A DNA stretch of 64,000 nt. Source: Loripinus fragilis. Its lineage: Eukaryota; Mollusca; Bivalvia; Lucinida; Lucinidae. The notes beneath the pieces were generated by a model, which saw nothing but the letters and a program-made list of their open reading frames with translations, had not been told where the DNA came from and made no database searches. Position numbers and translations under genes: made by a program. Positions 45,050 through 56,070 of the stretch are shown in pieces (position 1 is the stretch's first letter; each line of letters starts with the position of its first letter). The stretch is from contig OZ026515.1 in NCBI GenBank assembly GCA_964019695.1, positions 76,313,144-76,377,143 on the forward strand, written 5' to 3'.

Positions 45050-47215
45050 CCCACGTTAAAACACAAAGGTAATATTCAGAGCTATAAGAATTTCAATGAG
45101 GATGAGTACAATCGGGAGCTCTCCCAGGTACCCTTCCACATAGCCTACATCTATTGGGCCCATGAAACCCTACTGAGAGAGGTCCTTGATGAACAAGCCC
45201 CACTGAAACAAAAAGTTCCAAAAGCCAAACCACCCCCATATATGATTTTTTACTATAGAAAAATTATATATAAAAAAGACACTTTAGAAACCAATACAAC
45301 AATAATAAAACCAGCGAAAACTGGAAAAACTTCACAAAATGGAGAAACATTAAAATTAAAACCAAACGGGAATCTATTTCTGTTTATTTTCAAGAAAAGT
45401 GTGGCGCAGGGTCAAAGTCAAACTACTTTTGGCCAACCATCAAACCATTCTTGTCACAAAAATCAACTGTAAAGAATGACAGTAACATTATTTTCAAGGA
45501 GGGTGAATCACTCATCGCAGACCAGACACAGGTCTGTGAGAGAATGATCACCTTCTATGTCAACATAGCACAAAATATTGGTATTGATTGTGACACACCA
45601 GTTAATGAGGAACACCCAAGCATCAAAAAAATGAAGGAAAATAAAAATGTGTCCGCTTTCGACTTCTCACCTGTGACAGAGTAACAAGTTAAAAAATGTA
45701 TAAAACGACTTGAACCCAAAAAAGCAACTAGTGTTGACGCAATCCCACCAAAAGCAGTTAAAGCAGCTGCCCCAGTTATCTCAAGGTATATTTCCAAAAT
45801 GGCCAACGAGATGCAGGCCAAAGAAAAGTTCCCAGCCCAGCTCAAAATGGCCCAAGTAACACCAATATTTAAAAAAGATGACTCCTTCCTTGAAAACTAA
45901 ACTGTCGGCATGCTGCCAACACTCTCTAAAATTAATGAACGTCTTTTTAGCGAGCAGTTGAGTGATCATTTCAACTCCATCTTCCACGATTACCTTTCTG
46001 CCTTCAGAACCTCCTATGGCTGTCAAACCACCCTCCTGCGTCCGGTCGAAGACTGGAAGCAGGCTCTGGACCAAAACATGTACGTCCGGCCGTTTTGATT
46101 GACCTAAGCAACGCATATGACTGCATCCCCCATGACCTCTTGCTTGCAAAATTGCAAGCATATGGGGTATCTAAGCATTCAAGTAGTCTGCTTGCAAGCT
46201 ACCTATCAAAACGGAATCAACGTGTAAAACTGGGAGATAAGGTTAGCAGCTGGCTGGAAATACTAAAGGGTGTCCCTCGGGGCTCCATTCTAGGACCCCT
46301 GATTTTTAACATCTTGAATGACATCTATTATCTTTTTCACAAAATGCACAATATACAACTACGTATACGCTGATGACAACACGCTGTCTTATACATAGAC
46401 AGCTGGTTGTCCTCAAAAGCGAAGTTGAAAGTGAAAGTAAAGTAGCTTTGGAATGGTTTGACAACAATCAAATGCAAGCAAACCCGGGAAAATGTTCGTG
46501 CGATAGCAACAGGAAGTAGGACCCACTCGGAACTTAAGAGCTTCAATGTATCCGGCAATGCTATAGCATGCGAGATGACCGTGAAGCTCTTGAGTGTCGA
46601 GCTGGACTACCAACTCAATTTCAACGAGCATGTTTACAGGATCTGCCAGAAAGTTGTCTAACAACTAAATGTATTGCAAAGAATTAGCAAATTCTTTTCT
46701 CAAGAAACCAGACTGCTTGTATTTAAATCATTTATAAGGTCTAATTTCTGCTACTGCTTTGTAGTCTGGCGTTTCTGTAGCAAGGCCAACACAGAAAACT
46801 TGGAAAAACTACAATACAGAGGTCTGAAAATTGCTTTTGACAGTTTTGAATCTTCTTATGACGAGCTTTTAAGCAGAGCCAATTTACCTACAAGTCATCT
46901 TGGTAGACTTAGGACAATTGCTCTGGAAACTTTTAAATGCATAAACAATATTGCCTCTCCTTAAATCAGAAACCTTGTAAATGTAAAACAGTCCACCTAT
47001 TCCCTGGGATATGAGAACACTCTACATGTGCCTTCAGTGAGAACCACGACATATGGTCAGAAATCCTTCCGATTTGAAGCTGCCAAGGTGAGGAATGGCC
47101 TCCCGAAAGGTACCTATCTAACTTCTGTGAGTTCGAGAGGCTGATCCGCACCTGGACAGGCCCGAGCTGTGGCTCATGATGAGTCTGACGAGTGTCTGAC
47201 ATTATTTTAAATTAT
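45050..47215 (+). mobile_element. CR1/Jockey-like LINE, 5'-truncated and frameshifted
   Basis: Frames on the + strand give the ORF2 portion after the endonuclease. YKNFNEDEYNRELSQVPFH (about 45085) is the typical linker. RT follows: KKATSVDAIPPKAVKAA (45720), KMAQVTPIFKKDDSF (45845), LSAFRTSYGCQTTLL (45990), LIDLSNAYDCIPHDLL (46095; motif A), GVPRGSILGPLIFNI (46270; motif B) and YVYADDNTLSY (46360; motif C). The C-terminal part has RSNFCYCFVVWRFC, ENLEKLQYRGLKIAFD and TTTYGQKSFRFEAAK. Several stops and frame shifts make it inactive. The 3' end shares an exact 37-bp segment with 48090-48126. Confidence 0.88.
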
Positions 47216-47623
47216 TCATTTAATATTTATAATTATATATTTTATGTATAGATAATTTCAAACTATTAATCTGATTAGAGCTTCATGCTTTATAATCTGG
47301 TAAAGTTAATAGGCAAACTCACTGAGCCTATGGCTTGTCCGATGGGCGAACATGTGTTTTGGGTGCCCAACGTAGCCGTCTCAGAATGAGGGCTACTCTG
47401 ATTACCACAAGCATGCTTTTATACTCTTTGTCTGAAGAAGCTCAAATTCAAGGCCATAAGAATACTGTTGGGCTATTCTCTGTGAGAACTCTTCTGCCGC
47501 TTTCGATTTTCGCTTATGCAAGAAGCTATGGCGATATCATAGGAATTCGCCATGCTTCTCGCATTTTTTGCATTTCGATCCTTGACAACTCGGATATATA
47601 TATATACTTGAACATCCTTTTTT
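47216..47623. other. Unassigned spacer after the LINE
   Basis: No gene recognised; a short (AT)n run sits just before the tRNA-headed unit near 47594. Confidence 0.4.
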
Positions 47624-48376
47624 GGGGATGTCTCAGTGGCGCAGTTGGTAGCGTCCATGTCTGGTGTAGTGCTAGGCGGAGTTGGCATGGTCTTGGGTTC
47701 GAATCTCGCTAGTTGATTCACTATATCCCTCTGTACTTATCTACTGTCTGAATCTGCATCAGTTTCAGATCGTGTGTAGCTCGAAAGCAGTAATGTTTGT
47801 GAAATTATATTTCCGCACTACTGATATCTATCTAATTTCACTTGTATCCTTGGATCCATCAGGCTTTCACTTGCGAACGTCATAGATGCCATGCATTGAA
47901 AAGAACCAATATACGACGTGTACTGCATTAGTCGTCATCAATATCAGCGCTACTTTAACATCCTTTTTTGGGGATGTCTCAGTGGCGCAGTTGGTAGCGT
48001 CGATGTCTGGTGTAGTGCTAGGTGGAGTTGTCATGGTCGTGGGTTCGAATCTCGCTAGTGGCAAAATATTTTCAGCATCCAAAACACATCTGTGGCTCAT
48101 GATGAGTCTGACGAGTGTCTGACATTCACTGTACTTATCTACTGTACTTATCTACTGTCTGAATCTGCATCAGTTTCTGATCCTGTGTAGCTCGAAAGTA
48201 GTGATGTTTGTGAAATTATATTTATCTGATATCACTTGTATCCTTGGATCCATCAGGCTTTCACTTGCGAACGTCATAGATACCATGCATTGAATGTCGA
48301 TGTCTGGTGTTATGCTAGGCGGGGTTGTCATGGTCGTGGGTTCGAATCTCGCTAGAGGCAAAATATTTTCAGCATC
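47624..48376 (+). repeat. Three tRNA-headed units in tandem, about 346-bp period
   Basis: Heads at 47624-47712, 47970-48058 and (5' truncated) 48296-48356. Each has GATGTCTCAGTGGCGCAGTT (A box; missing in the third) and GTGGGTTCGAATCTCGCTAG (B box). The bodies contain TGTACTTATCTACTGTCTGA, GTATCCTTGGATCCATCAGG and CTTTCACTTGCGAACG. Same composite unit as at 20264-20715 in the other orientation. A 37-bp piece of the adjacent LINE's 3' end follows the second head. Confidence 0.82.
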
Positions 48377-48719
48377 TGTTATTGCATAGATCTATCACTA
48401 TATTTTTATTCGCTTTGTTACTATTTTATCAACATGTAATCAAACACTATTCATATGTAATGTTTTTACTTCATAGGTTTATCGCTATTTTTAAATTACT
48501 ATAAATGTTGTAGAGGGATAGTCCTAACTCCTTATGAAGTCAAACCTTTTCTGGCAGGAAAATTGTGCCAAACGAATTTTCAAATATTTAACTCCTTGAC
48601 CACAGGCAGGTTTGACTTGGAAGCGGTTTCCATTGTATAACTGTCCTGGGAAAGAAGGAAAAGCGTGTATAGATTATTAGTCCTTGTCTGCTCTCAGCTG
48701 ACGATATCGCTACAACACT

Positions 48720-49280
48720 AATATTTGTCCCTATTTTGCAGTTTGAACAGAGTCATTTTTGTCAGCCTGGACACTTGGTTTCTTGTGAACGCAACCCCTC
48801 CTACAATTTTAATCGCATTCTGTTTCAGGCGTTTTTGTCAATGTCTGAAGTTGTGCATGACGTTTGACTGTAATCCACTTTTTTGCAGTTTGAACTTAGT
48901 CATTTTTAATCAACTTCTACCAAAGCATACAGACACTAAATTGTTCCTTGTAATTGCGAAAACTCTTCCTAGCATAATCTTCAATAAGTTGAAGGAGGCT
49001 AGAAAATGCAGAAAAAGAAGAGAAGAAACTGGGCATCTTGTGAACGAAACTCCTACAATTTTAGCTGTAGGGCTATCCTTTTGAAACTTTGCTAAGGTCT
49101 GAAAGTGTGCATGATGAGGGTCTAATACAATCTGGAGAGTGAGTTTGGAAGAAGAAGTGCAGATGTGCATGGCGTCAGTGACTTAGGTCACTGATGGCGT
49201 TTGGCTGTAATACTTAGGTTAATTCTGTCACATTTTTCGCAGTTTGAACTTTGTCAATTTTGGCTCACTTCTACCGAAGC
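48720..49280. repeat. Irregular tandem repeat with TTTGCAGTTTGAAC
   Basis: TTTTGCAGTTTGAAC (or TTCGCAGTTTGAAC) near 48737, 48883 and 49228, each followed by a GTCATTTTT-like stretch; CTTCTACC-AAGCATA follows the last two. Also TCTTGTGAACGCAACCCC with TCTTGTGAACGAAACTCC. Noncoding; perhaps another hairpin-type core whose ends are lost. Confidence 0.55.
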
Positions 49281-49767
49281 ATATAGACGGTCGTATTCAT
49301 AGCTAATGTAATACTGTATTTTATTATATACAAAGTAATGAAATATAGAAAAATATTGATTAAATATAATGCATATTTAAAAAAGCTGTATTTCACAGCC
49401 ATGAAAATATAAAAAGTTGTATTTTCACTGCAGAGAAAATATAAGTTGTATTTCACGAGTAAAATTGGATGTACTCTGCTTTCTCCATTGACTTTCTTTA
49501 GCCCACTTCAGAATTTCAAACGCCTGTAACTTTCTTATTAGTGGACAAAAACACAAAGTGTGGGTTTTCATTTTCTTAGTTAGATCGCAAGGAATATTTT
49601 GGTAATTAAATTGGCGCTATCTGGTGAAATTTTCACTTTTTCTACTCCTGCTCCTATGGTTTCCACTTTGGCCGACATTGCACATTATCAAACGTCATCA
49701 TTAATATGACGTAATGTGCGACCGCGTAAAAAAACTGTCCTGCTTAAAATTGTATATAATAAAAAGA

Positions 49768-49919
49768 AAATTCAAATTTTTGTCATGAATTTGCCATTTA
49801 TTTCATCTCGTGAAGCGAAAAAATGAATATTTCATTCGTGGCTTCGCCACTCATGAAATATGTATTTTTCGCTTCACTCGATGAAATAAATGGCATATTC
49901 ATGACAAAAATTTGAATAT
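49768..49919. repeat. Long near-perfect palindrome, about 150 bp
   Basis: AATTCAAATTTTTGTCATGA, GCCATTTATTTCATC and GTGAAGCGAAAAA pair with complements ending TCATGACAAAAATTTGAAT. The centre is TTCGTGGCTTCGCCACTCAT, itself a hairpin. Arms about 65 nt. Confidence 0.92.
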
Positions 49920-50651
49920 TCTCTATGTAGCCTATTTCCGACTATAGAAATATATTTTCTATTGTATTGTACCAGTATCTTTTGAGACTTTGCAGGTGTT
50001 TTGTATAGGTCTAAATAAATTAAGATGTGCATGTAATTTTATGGGGTATGAAACCCCCTACCCCGCACTCCCGAACCCCTCACGGAAATTGCCGAGTTTC
50101 CAAATTAAAAGTTTGCATGAATTTCTCGAAAAAGCGGACAAATAATGATGAAAAGGTTATCGTGGATCGCATTTAACAATAAAAATACATTTTTCAAAAA
50201 ACATAAGTTGTGGCTAGCTAGAGGATTTTACGTACTTATCGAATATGAACAATAGATTAGTATATGAAAACGCCCATAAAGTACTGATGGTCTAAATTTA
50301 GGGCAGCTTCAGCTACATTCATACTTAAGTTTAATGTCTGCGAGCATCCAAGGCCCTGGCGAGTCTACTACTGTTAAGTTAATCTGTCTTTATAGACAGC
50401 CTTAGCGGAGACCGTCTCAACCGTAAACATATGCACGTTTGAGATGCGACATTATCTAAACTGTATTTTGGTGGTATCTGCAGTTTTGAGACAACTTTGT
50501 GCGACATTATCTTTATGCACTGTGTTTTAAACATTATATATCAGCTTTACGGAGAAGATCATGCCTCTATATTGACAAATATATTAACTTTTATATCAAC
50601 GTTGTCGCATAACACTACTGAGTAATTTCCGTGAGGGTTTGGGGGTTCAGA

Positions 50652-50927
50652 AACCCGGGGGGGGGGGGGGGGGGTACTCTGATATTTTCAAACATCCGTA
50701 AAATCCGCAAAATCGGACTATATCTAGGGGTCATTTCTATGCATTTTAGGATCTTTTCTCAAGGTCAATGTACAGAATGGGGGATATTTTTTTGGGTTGC
50801 TAAAATTTCGAATATTTTTTTGGGGTGCTTGAAATTCCTGATATTTTTGGGGGTGATAGGTAGATGCTAGGCGCGAGCCTGCGTATGAAGAAAAAATGAG
50901 AGTATCCCCCCCCCCCCCCCCCGGGTT
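50652..50927. mobile_element. Element with poly-G/poly-C inverted ends, copy 1
   Basis: Starts AACCC plus 18 G, then TACTCTGATATTTTC. Ends ATGAGAGTAT plus 17 C, then GGGTT. Interior markers: GGGTTGCTAAAATTTCGAAT, GGGGTGCTTGAAATTCCTGA and GGTAGATGCTAGGCGCGAGC. Same element as at 53001-53290. A non-autonomous repeat whose terminal homopolymers have probably expanded. Confidence 0.82.
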
Positions 50928-51372
50928 AGGAAACCGGCGATAGTGCGCAGAATCGCCAGAGCCTTGACTGCTGGCCGATGGGATAAGTACCAAACTCAAA
51001 GTACTAGCTAAAATAAATGTTTTAAATAGTCATCAAGCATTAATTGCCGCTGCATATCATATCTATACAGGTTTTCATATTCATTTGCGATAGGGGGTTT
51101 CATACCCATTCACTGTAATAAAAGTTAATTTTCTTCCTGACCACTTCTTCAATTTTGACAAAACTTTCAGGATATTTAGATACTAATATATCACATCGTT
51201 TGAACAAAAAAAAAAAAATGCTGTCTCGTGAGATATATTCGGTAATTTCCGTTAGGGGTTGGGGGTGCGGGGTAGGGGGTTTCATATCCCATCATGAACA
51301 TCGATTTTCAAATTGAGGTAATATATGATAATAAACTTTGTTCCAAAAAATCTTTACTGCATTAGGATATGG

Positions 51373-52943
51373 CAAGGCCGTCGTCGCCGGTCCGGCAGGA
51401 CGGCGAGCGCCGGACCACTTTTTTGGACGAGTATGCTTTCCGCCGTGTCCCTTTTTTCTCGTTTTGACTCATTTTTCTTTGCGCTTACCTCTGATTTTTA
51501 ATTTATTGATGCAATCATCAATAACGCTCGTTGCGCGTGTCATCCATAGACCGACCTAGCCAAGGTGTGAAAACATTGAAAAACAATGCAATTATTATAA
51601 TAACAGTTATCATACTTATGGGCCGTGTCGAGAGAAAACCTGACGTAGCTGCATTCGAAGATTAAAGGCGCAGACCAGCCTACACATCCACGCAGTCTGA
51701 TCAGTGCCTTTGTTTTTCGCCCTCTTGAAAGTATAATTGATAAACTTGCTACACGCAAAATTTCAGCTTTCTAGCTACATGTACTCTCTATAACTGAGCA
51801 GGTTGGTTTGAGTCTTGCATGGTCGTAAACACCGAAGACAAGTCTTCTCGCATTGAGGCCCAGATAATTTCTATGCGCCAGTTTCATTTCCCTCAAATTG
51901 ACTTTTTTTTCTTCTAAATAACATGTCAAGCGACTAAGAATGTTTAAACGTTACGAGCATCTTGTGCACGTGTTGTTACAATTCATTCCGTTACGGATAT
52001 ACAAGTTCTGCCTGTTCCAATTCAGCCCAAGACTTTTCGGTTCCCCCAACTTTCATTCGACTTTAAGAAGCATGCACAGAGAAGGGTTTAGCCGTCGTAG
52101 TTCGACAGTAGGCCCTGGCTTCATTACGATGTTCAAAGCCAAAAATCTCACGTTATGCCTATCGAGAAGGGAACTCATCAAGGAAAATTGTGCAGCAAAA
52201 ATCTAGATCATTAAAGTAACGGGTGTACTAATTGAAAGGACGCTTATGTATGTCTTTTCGAAAATACAATTTTTTGAAGTACAACCATGCGCGGATCCAG
52301 AAAGTTATGTCAGAGGAGGTCCAACTTAAACTTTGACTATTTCTTTTTTTTAGTTGATGAGGGGAGGGAGGATCAAAATACCACTTTAGGCGGGCCATCA
52401 TCGGCCCGCCAGCAAAACACCATTTAAATGGCGTTTCGCTGGCGGACCGATAATGGCCCAACATTGAATGCTGGCTTTGTAGCTTTGTGATTTTTCAGGA
52501 GATCTGGACCAGTATTGCTTAGAAACCTTAAATTTTTGTGATTTTCAGGGGGGGGGGGAGTCCGAACCCCCTGTCTGGATCCGCACATGACAACCAAGGA
52601 TAAGTGCTAAAACCTGCGGGAACATAGGTGACATAATGTCTAAGAAATATGCTGAAGAAAAAAGTAAAAAAAATCGTGACTATCTAAAACGATTTTATAA
52701 AACATTCACGCGCCAAGAAATATCTTTTCTAGCAAAAAGTCGTGACTGAAATCTGGTCCCCAAAGCATAAAAACCCATTAAAACGCACACAGAAGCACTA
52801 AAAATTCAAAATTTTCTTGGGGGAGACCCCTAACCCCCCTAAAGAGAGGGGGAGTCCTCTCTCGTGATCTCCACCCTCTCGTGCCGTCGGCACTCGATGA
52901 TTTCCTCCGCCGGACCACTTTTAAATACGCGGCGACGGCCCTG
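51373..52943. mobile_element. 1,571-bp element with GGCCGTCG ends and TATGG duplication
   Basis: TATGG at 51368-51372 and 52944-52948. Inverted ends CAAGGCCGTCGTCGCCG and GCGGCGACGGCCCTG; GCCGGACCACTTTT also occurs near both ends in opposed orientation. A smaller repeat (52286-52589) is nested. No transposase recognised. Confidence 0.6.
52286..52589. mobile_element. 304-bp repeat with palindromic core and GGATCC ends
   Basis: CATG flanks both ends. Inverted ends GCGGATCCAGA / TCTGGATCCGC. Core GGGCCATCATCGGCCCGCC and ACACCATTTAAATGGCG form nested dyads. A diverged relative is at 18220-18525. Confidence 0.7.
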
Positions 52944-53000
52944 TATGGGAATCGATTTTTTATACCAAAAAAATAAATCACTGTTTTATAAAATTTCCAA

Positions 53001-53252
53001 GGGGGAGTACTCTGATATTTTCATTTTTTGGGGTTTTCAAAAAAATAAATATATTTTGGGGAATGAAGATTTTTTTTGTGTAATCACAAAATTGGACGGT
53101 AATTTATGGTCTTTTCTTGAATTAGGGATATTTTTTTGGGGTTGCTAAAATTTCAAATATTCTTTTGGGGTGCTTGAAATTCCTGATATTTTTTTGTGGG
53201 TGAAAGGTAGATACTGGGCCCGAGCCTACGTATGCAGAAAAAAAATGAGAGT

Positions 53253-53290
<38 letters not shown>
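53001..53290. mobile_element. Element with poly-G/poly-C inverted ends, copy 2
   Basis: Starts GGGGGAGTACTCTGATATTT, ends AATGAGAGTA plus 35 C. The same interior markers as copy 1 (GGGTTGCTAAAATTTCAAAT, GGGGTGCTTGAAATTCCTG). It lies about 460 bp upstream of the Abl exon 1b start codon. Confidence 0.85.
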
Positions 53291-53291
<1 letters not shown>

Positions 53292-53399
53292 TAGAATCTA
53301 TTTCAGTTTGAAAGTACAGAATTGCTTGGGAGAGGGGGGAGACATCTGGTTTAAAAAAACAACAACAAAATAACACACAACAATTATAGTTACTGTCGG

Positions 53400-53753
53400 T
53401 GTAAGGACTTCTCCCGTCGCTATTATTCTAAAATTCGAATATTATTGAATCCATCGATTGCCGGCGACAACAAAGAGTCAGCTGATTGTATTTACAATCG
53501 GCAATCGGAGTTCTTCGGTGAAGTTTTTTTTGTCCAGCCTCGCTTTCGGTTCTCGTTTCAGACCAACATGGCGGCGACCTAAGAAGGGAGGAAGTAGTAG
53601 TGAAGTTTCAACTGTGTTTGAAGGATTTATTCTTTTCTTGATCAAATTATGACAATTAAGCGGTATTCAGAGTTAGGCCCCAATCGCAAGCGGTTGTATG
53701 GTATGACAGAAAAATGAGTTAGCCATTTCTAGGTGATTTTGGCCCCGTATATC
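53400..53753 (+). promoter_or_regulatory. Abl 5' region: YY1-like site and upstream ORFs
   Basis: CpG-richer than the surroundings. CAACATGGCGGC (53564-53575) matches the YY1 core and its ATG opens a 4-codon uORF (53568-53582). A second uORF of 22 codons lies at 53649-53717 (MTIKRYSEL...). Both stop before the Abl ATG. Transcription start not determinable; the pyrimidine-rich TTCTCGTTTCAG at about 53549-53560 could also be an acceptor of a 5' UTR exon. Confidence 0.5.
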
Positions 53754-53859
53754 ATGGGGGCCCAACAAGGGAAAGAATCGAAGTCGAGTTCCGCGAAAAA
53801 GGAAAGAAAAACAAAGGATAATCGTCAGATTATTCAGAATCTGCAACAAGATTCTAGCG
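53754..53859 (+). CDS. ABL1: Abl tyrosine kinase, first coding exon (1b type, myristoylated)
   Basis: Abl is a non-receptor tyrosine kinase regulating actin, adhesion and growth signalling. This exon encodes 35 residues: MGAQQGKESKSSSAKKERK, then KDNRQIIQNLQQDSS. MGAQQGK is an N-myristoylation signal (Gly2) and is the start found in insect Abl; human isoform 1b starts MGQQPGK. In known Abl structures the myristoyl group docks in the kinase C-lobe and locks the inactive state. The donor GTTAGT begins at 53860, after codon base 1 (phase 1), which joins in frame to the exon at 57176. Orthologue naming uses the vertebrate symbol. Confidence 0.85.
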
Positions 53860-54426
53860 GTTAGTATTAACGCTAATAGAAAATCGCCACAGTTGAAACG
53901 GTTTGTAGATAGCCAGCTCATTCTAATTTGTTGACAGTTGCATGAGTCAGATACCCAATTTTAGACAAATCCGTGAATTACATCAAATCTACATGTATCA
54001 GTCACCAATCCTGGCTTTTATTCAACGGGGAAAAGTGTGCAAAAGTTTGAGTCTCTATTATCAATTAATGTCCTGAATGTTTCAACTGAATCACAGTTCA
54101 CTATATTGTCACTCAATATGTCATATGCTGTTCTTACTGTATTGTTCAGATTTAGCTGTGATAGGTCTAAAACACTGGGTATTGTTGCATATCAATCTTT
54201 CTACTATGTTTTTTTTCTACAAAGTCTTTCTCTTTTTTTCTTTCTCTTTATACTGCCATATCCCCTCAAGGACATTCTTGGTAGTTTGGCGTATATAATT
54301 ATAGTATAAAAACTATTATAGTACAGAGGTTTAAAAGCATAAAAGTGAAGGATAAAAACAGATGATCTATAGGTTATGATAGAAAACAGTAAGCTAAAAT
54401 CAGTCAAAAACAAGCATTTAGGAGAT

Positions 54427-55060
54427 CTATGGGCCTGAGTGCTGCAGCTTGCAGACAGCTGCCTTGGAAGCATCAAGGCTTTGAAAGCATGCAACAGACT
54501 CAGGGAGGGAATTCCATTGAACAATTGCTAAAGGGAAGAAGAAGAGCTTATAGTTATCTGTTGAAGTTGAGACCTGCTTGAAGGTCATGGAGTGGCAATA
54601 CCTAGATATTCTATTAGAGAAAAGTATGTAGTCCGGGAGGGGTACAGCGACCAAGCCATCAATCACCTTGTAAAAGTTAAAACAAGCAAAGACAGGCGTC
54701 GGCCCTTCTTTGCTCCAAAGATCACCATCCAAGTTGTTTAACCATCTCAGTTACACTTGACTGTCTATCGAAGTAACAGACTGTCCAGCGAGCAGCTCTT
54801 CGCTGACTTGTTCGATTTGGGATATTTGCACCTTTGTGTGCAGATCCCAAACAGCAGAAGCATATTCTAACTGGGGTCTTACAAGGGAATTATAAATCGC
54901 TTCACGAACCTTAGGCATTTTAGTTTTTATATTACGTCAGATAAACCCAAGAGTATATTGCATTAGCAGTCACACGGTTGATATGAGAATACCAGGTCAG
55001 ACCACTGGAGATATCAACCCCGATATACCTGGCACATGTGAGTGACCTCACTCACCTAAA
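54427..55060 (-). pseudogene. LINE reverse transcriptase C-terminal fragment
   Basis: Reading the minus strand: YIGVDISSGLTWYSHINRVT (about 55040), TKMPKVREAIYNSLVRPQLE (about 54920), YASAVWDLHTKVQ and, after breaks, FNFYKVIDGLVAVPLPDY and LFFFPLAIVQWNSLPESV (54690-54510). This is the conserved region after the RT core of a LINE that differs in detail from the one at 45-47 kb. Catalytic motifs are absent. Confidence 0.75.
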
Positions 55061-55255
55061 GTAGGGCAGTAGATGAGGACGCTATATAGGCCTGTACTGT
55101 AATCCAACTAGAATGCTGTGCATGCAAGTTTCAAGAGTGCCATACTCAAGTACCAAAACATTATGAACTTGCACGCCTTTGAAATACATGGAGATTTTTG
55201 CCGTATGCAAACAGTTTAGACCCAGGTTAGACACAACAGAACTTCTTATATATAC

Positions 55256-55395
55256 TTGGGGCGAATCGACTATGGGTGTGAAACGGCTAGTGGGGCCAAA
55301 CGACTAGTGGGGGCAAACCGACCAGGGGGGAATGTCTTAGGGGCGAAACAACTAGGGGAGGAAATCGTTTGGGGGCGAAACGTCCCGGATTCGTC
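55256..55395 (+). repeat. Degenerate short tandem repeat, GGGGCGAAACGACTAG type
   Basis: Six to eight irregular units of 16-24 bp: GGGGCGAATCGACTATGG, GGGGCCAAACGACTAGTGG, GGGGCAAACCGACCAGGG, GGGGCGAAACAACTAGGG, GGGGCGAAACGTCCCGG. The open frame across it is a by-product. Confidence 0.75.
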
Positions 55396-55589
55396 ACATG
55401 TACCACTTGAGGCAACTATTTTCCGCGAACTTTCTGATCACCCCTTGTACAATTTCATTATCATGATTATTAATATCAGAGTTCAGACTGTGGATCCTTA
55501 TCAGCTGGTTGTCTTTACATATACATTTGTGGATAATCTGAAAAATTCGAGAAGCTATTAATAATCTGCCTTGTTATTGAGCACTATGA

Positions 55590-55770
55590 GGGTGACTTCA
55601 TGCACGTCTATTCTCTGTTTTGTTGATGCTTTGTGGTCACCTGCTGGGAAAGGCCTGACCTCTTGGCTCTCGTTTGTGATTTCTAATGGTGACGTTGTCA
55701 CTTTCCCATTGGTATCCTGGGTCAGGTGGGGTGCTTGATTGTATTGATTCCTGATCTTTGCCCTCTTTAT
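55590..55770 (+). repeat. Dispersed repeat R1, 3' fragment
   Basis: TGGTCACCTGCTGGGAAAGG, GACCTCTTGGCTCTCGTTTG, CTTTCCCATTGGTATCCTGG and GATTCCTGATCTTTGCCC match the right half of R1. Confidence 0.8.
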
Positions 55771-55869
55771 TACTTTCTACATGTTCTATGAAATCCTGAA
55801 TTCAGAAAGAATCCTGAAAACAGTCAAAATGGTACTGGTTATACACTGAACTTCCCTTTAAAACCCTTT

Positions 55870-56070
55870 GTATACTAATTGATTCTTCCTTCTGGTTTAT
55901 ACAATAAGCTTGGGATAGTTCATTGTACATAACTAGTCGTGTCACAAACAGTGTAGACCTTGATGAAATGCAGCACTATTTCCTTTGGACTTCACTTACT
56001 TTGCAAGTGGTCTGATTTGTTTATGACTCCATGAACATACCAAAAATTGAATTTATTCCTTGAATAAAGC
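55870..56070. repeat. Dispersed repeat shared with 41740-41990
   Basis: TTGATTCTTCCTTCTGGTTT, ACAATAAGCTTGGGATAG and CAAACAGTGTAGACCTTGAT correspond to 41755-41905. Noncoding. Confidence 0.55.

Noticed and set aside
45555..46161. Minus-strand frames over the LINE
   Set aside because: Antisense shadows of the LINE reverse transcriptase on the + strand.
25676..48360. Functional tRNA genes
   Set aside because: A and B boxes are present in several places, but acceptor stems do not pair, spacing is variable and the sequences continue into SINE-type bodies.
53458..53652. Open frame in the Abl leader
   Set aside because: Lacks an ATG at its start, has no recognisable protein and overlaps the uORF region; more likely leader sequence.
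55256..55561. 101-codon frame with GAKR/GANR pattern
   Set aside because: Runs through the degenerate GGGGCGAAAC repeat; composition is explained by the repeat.
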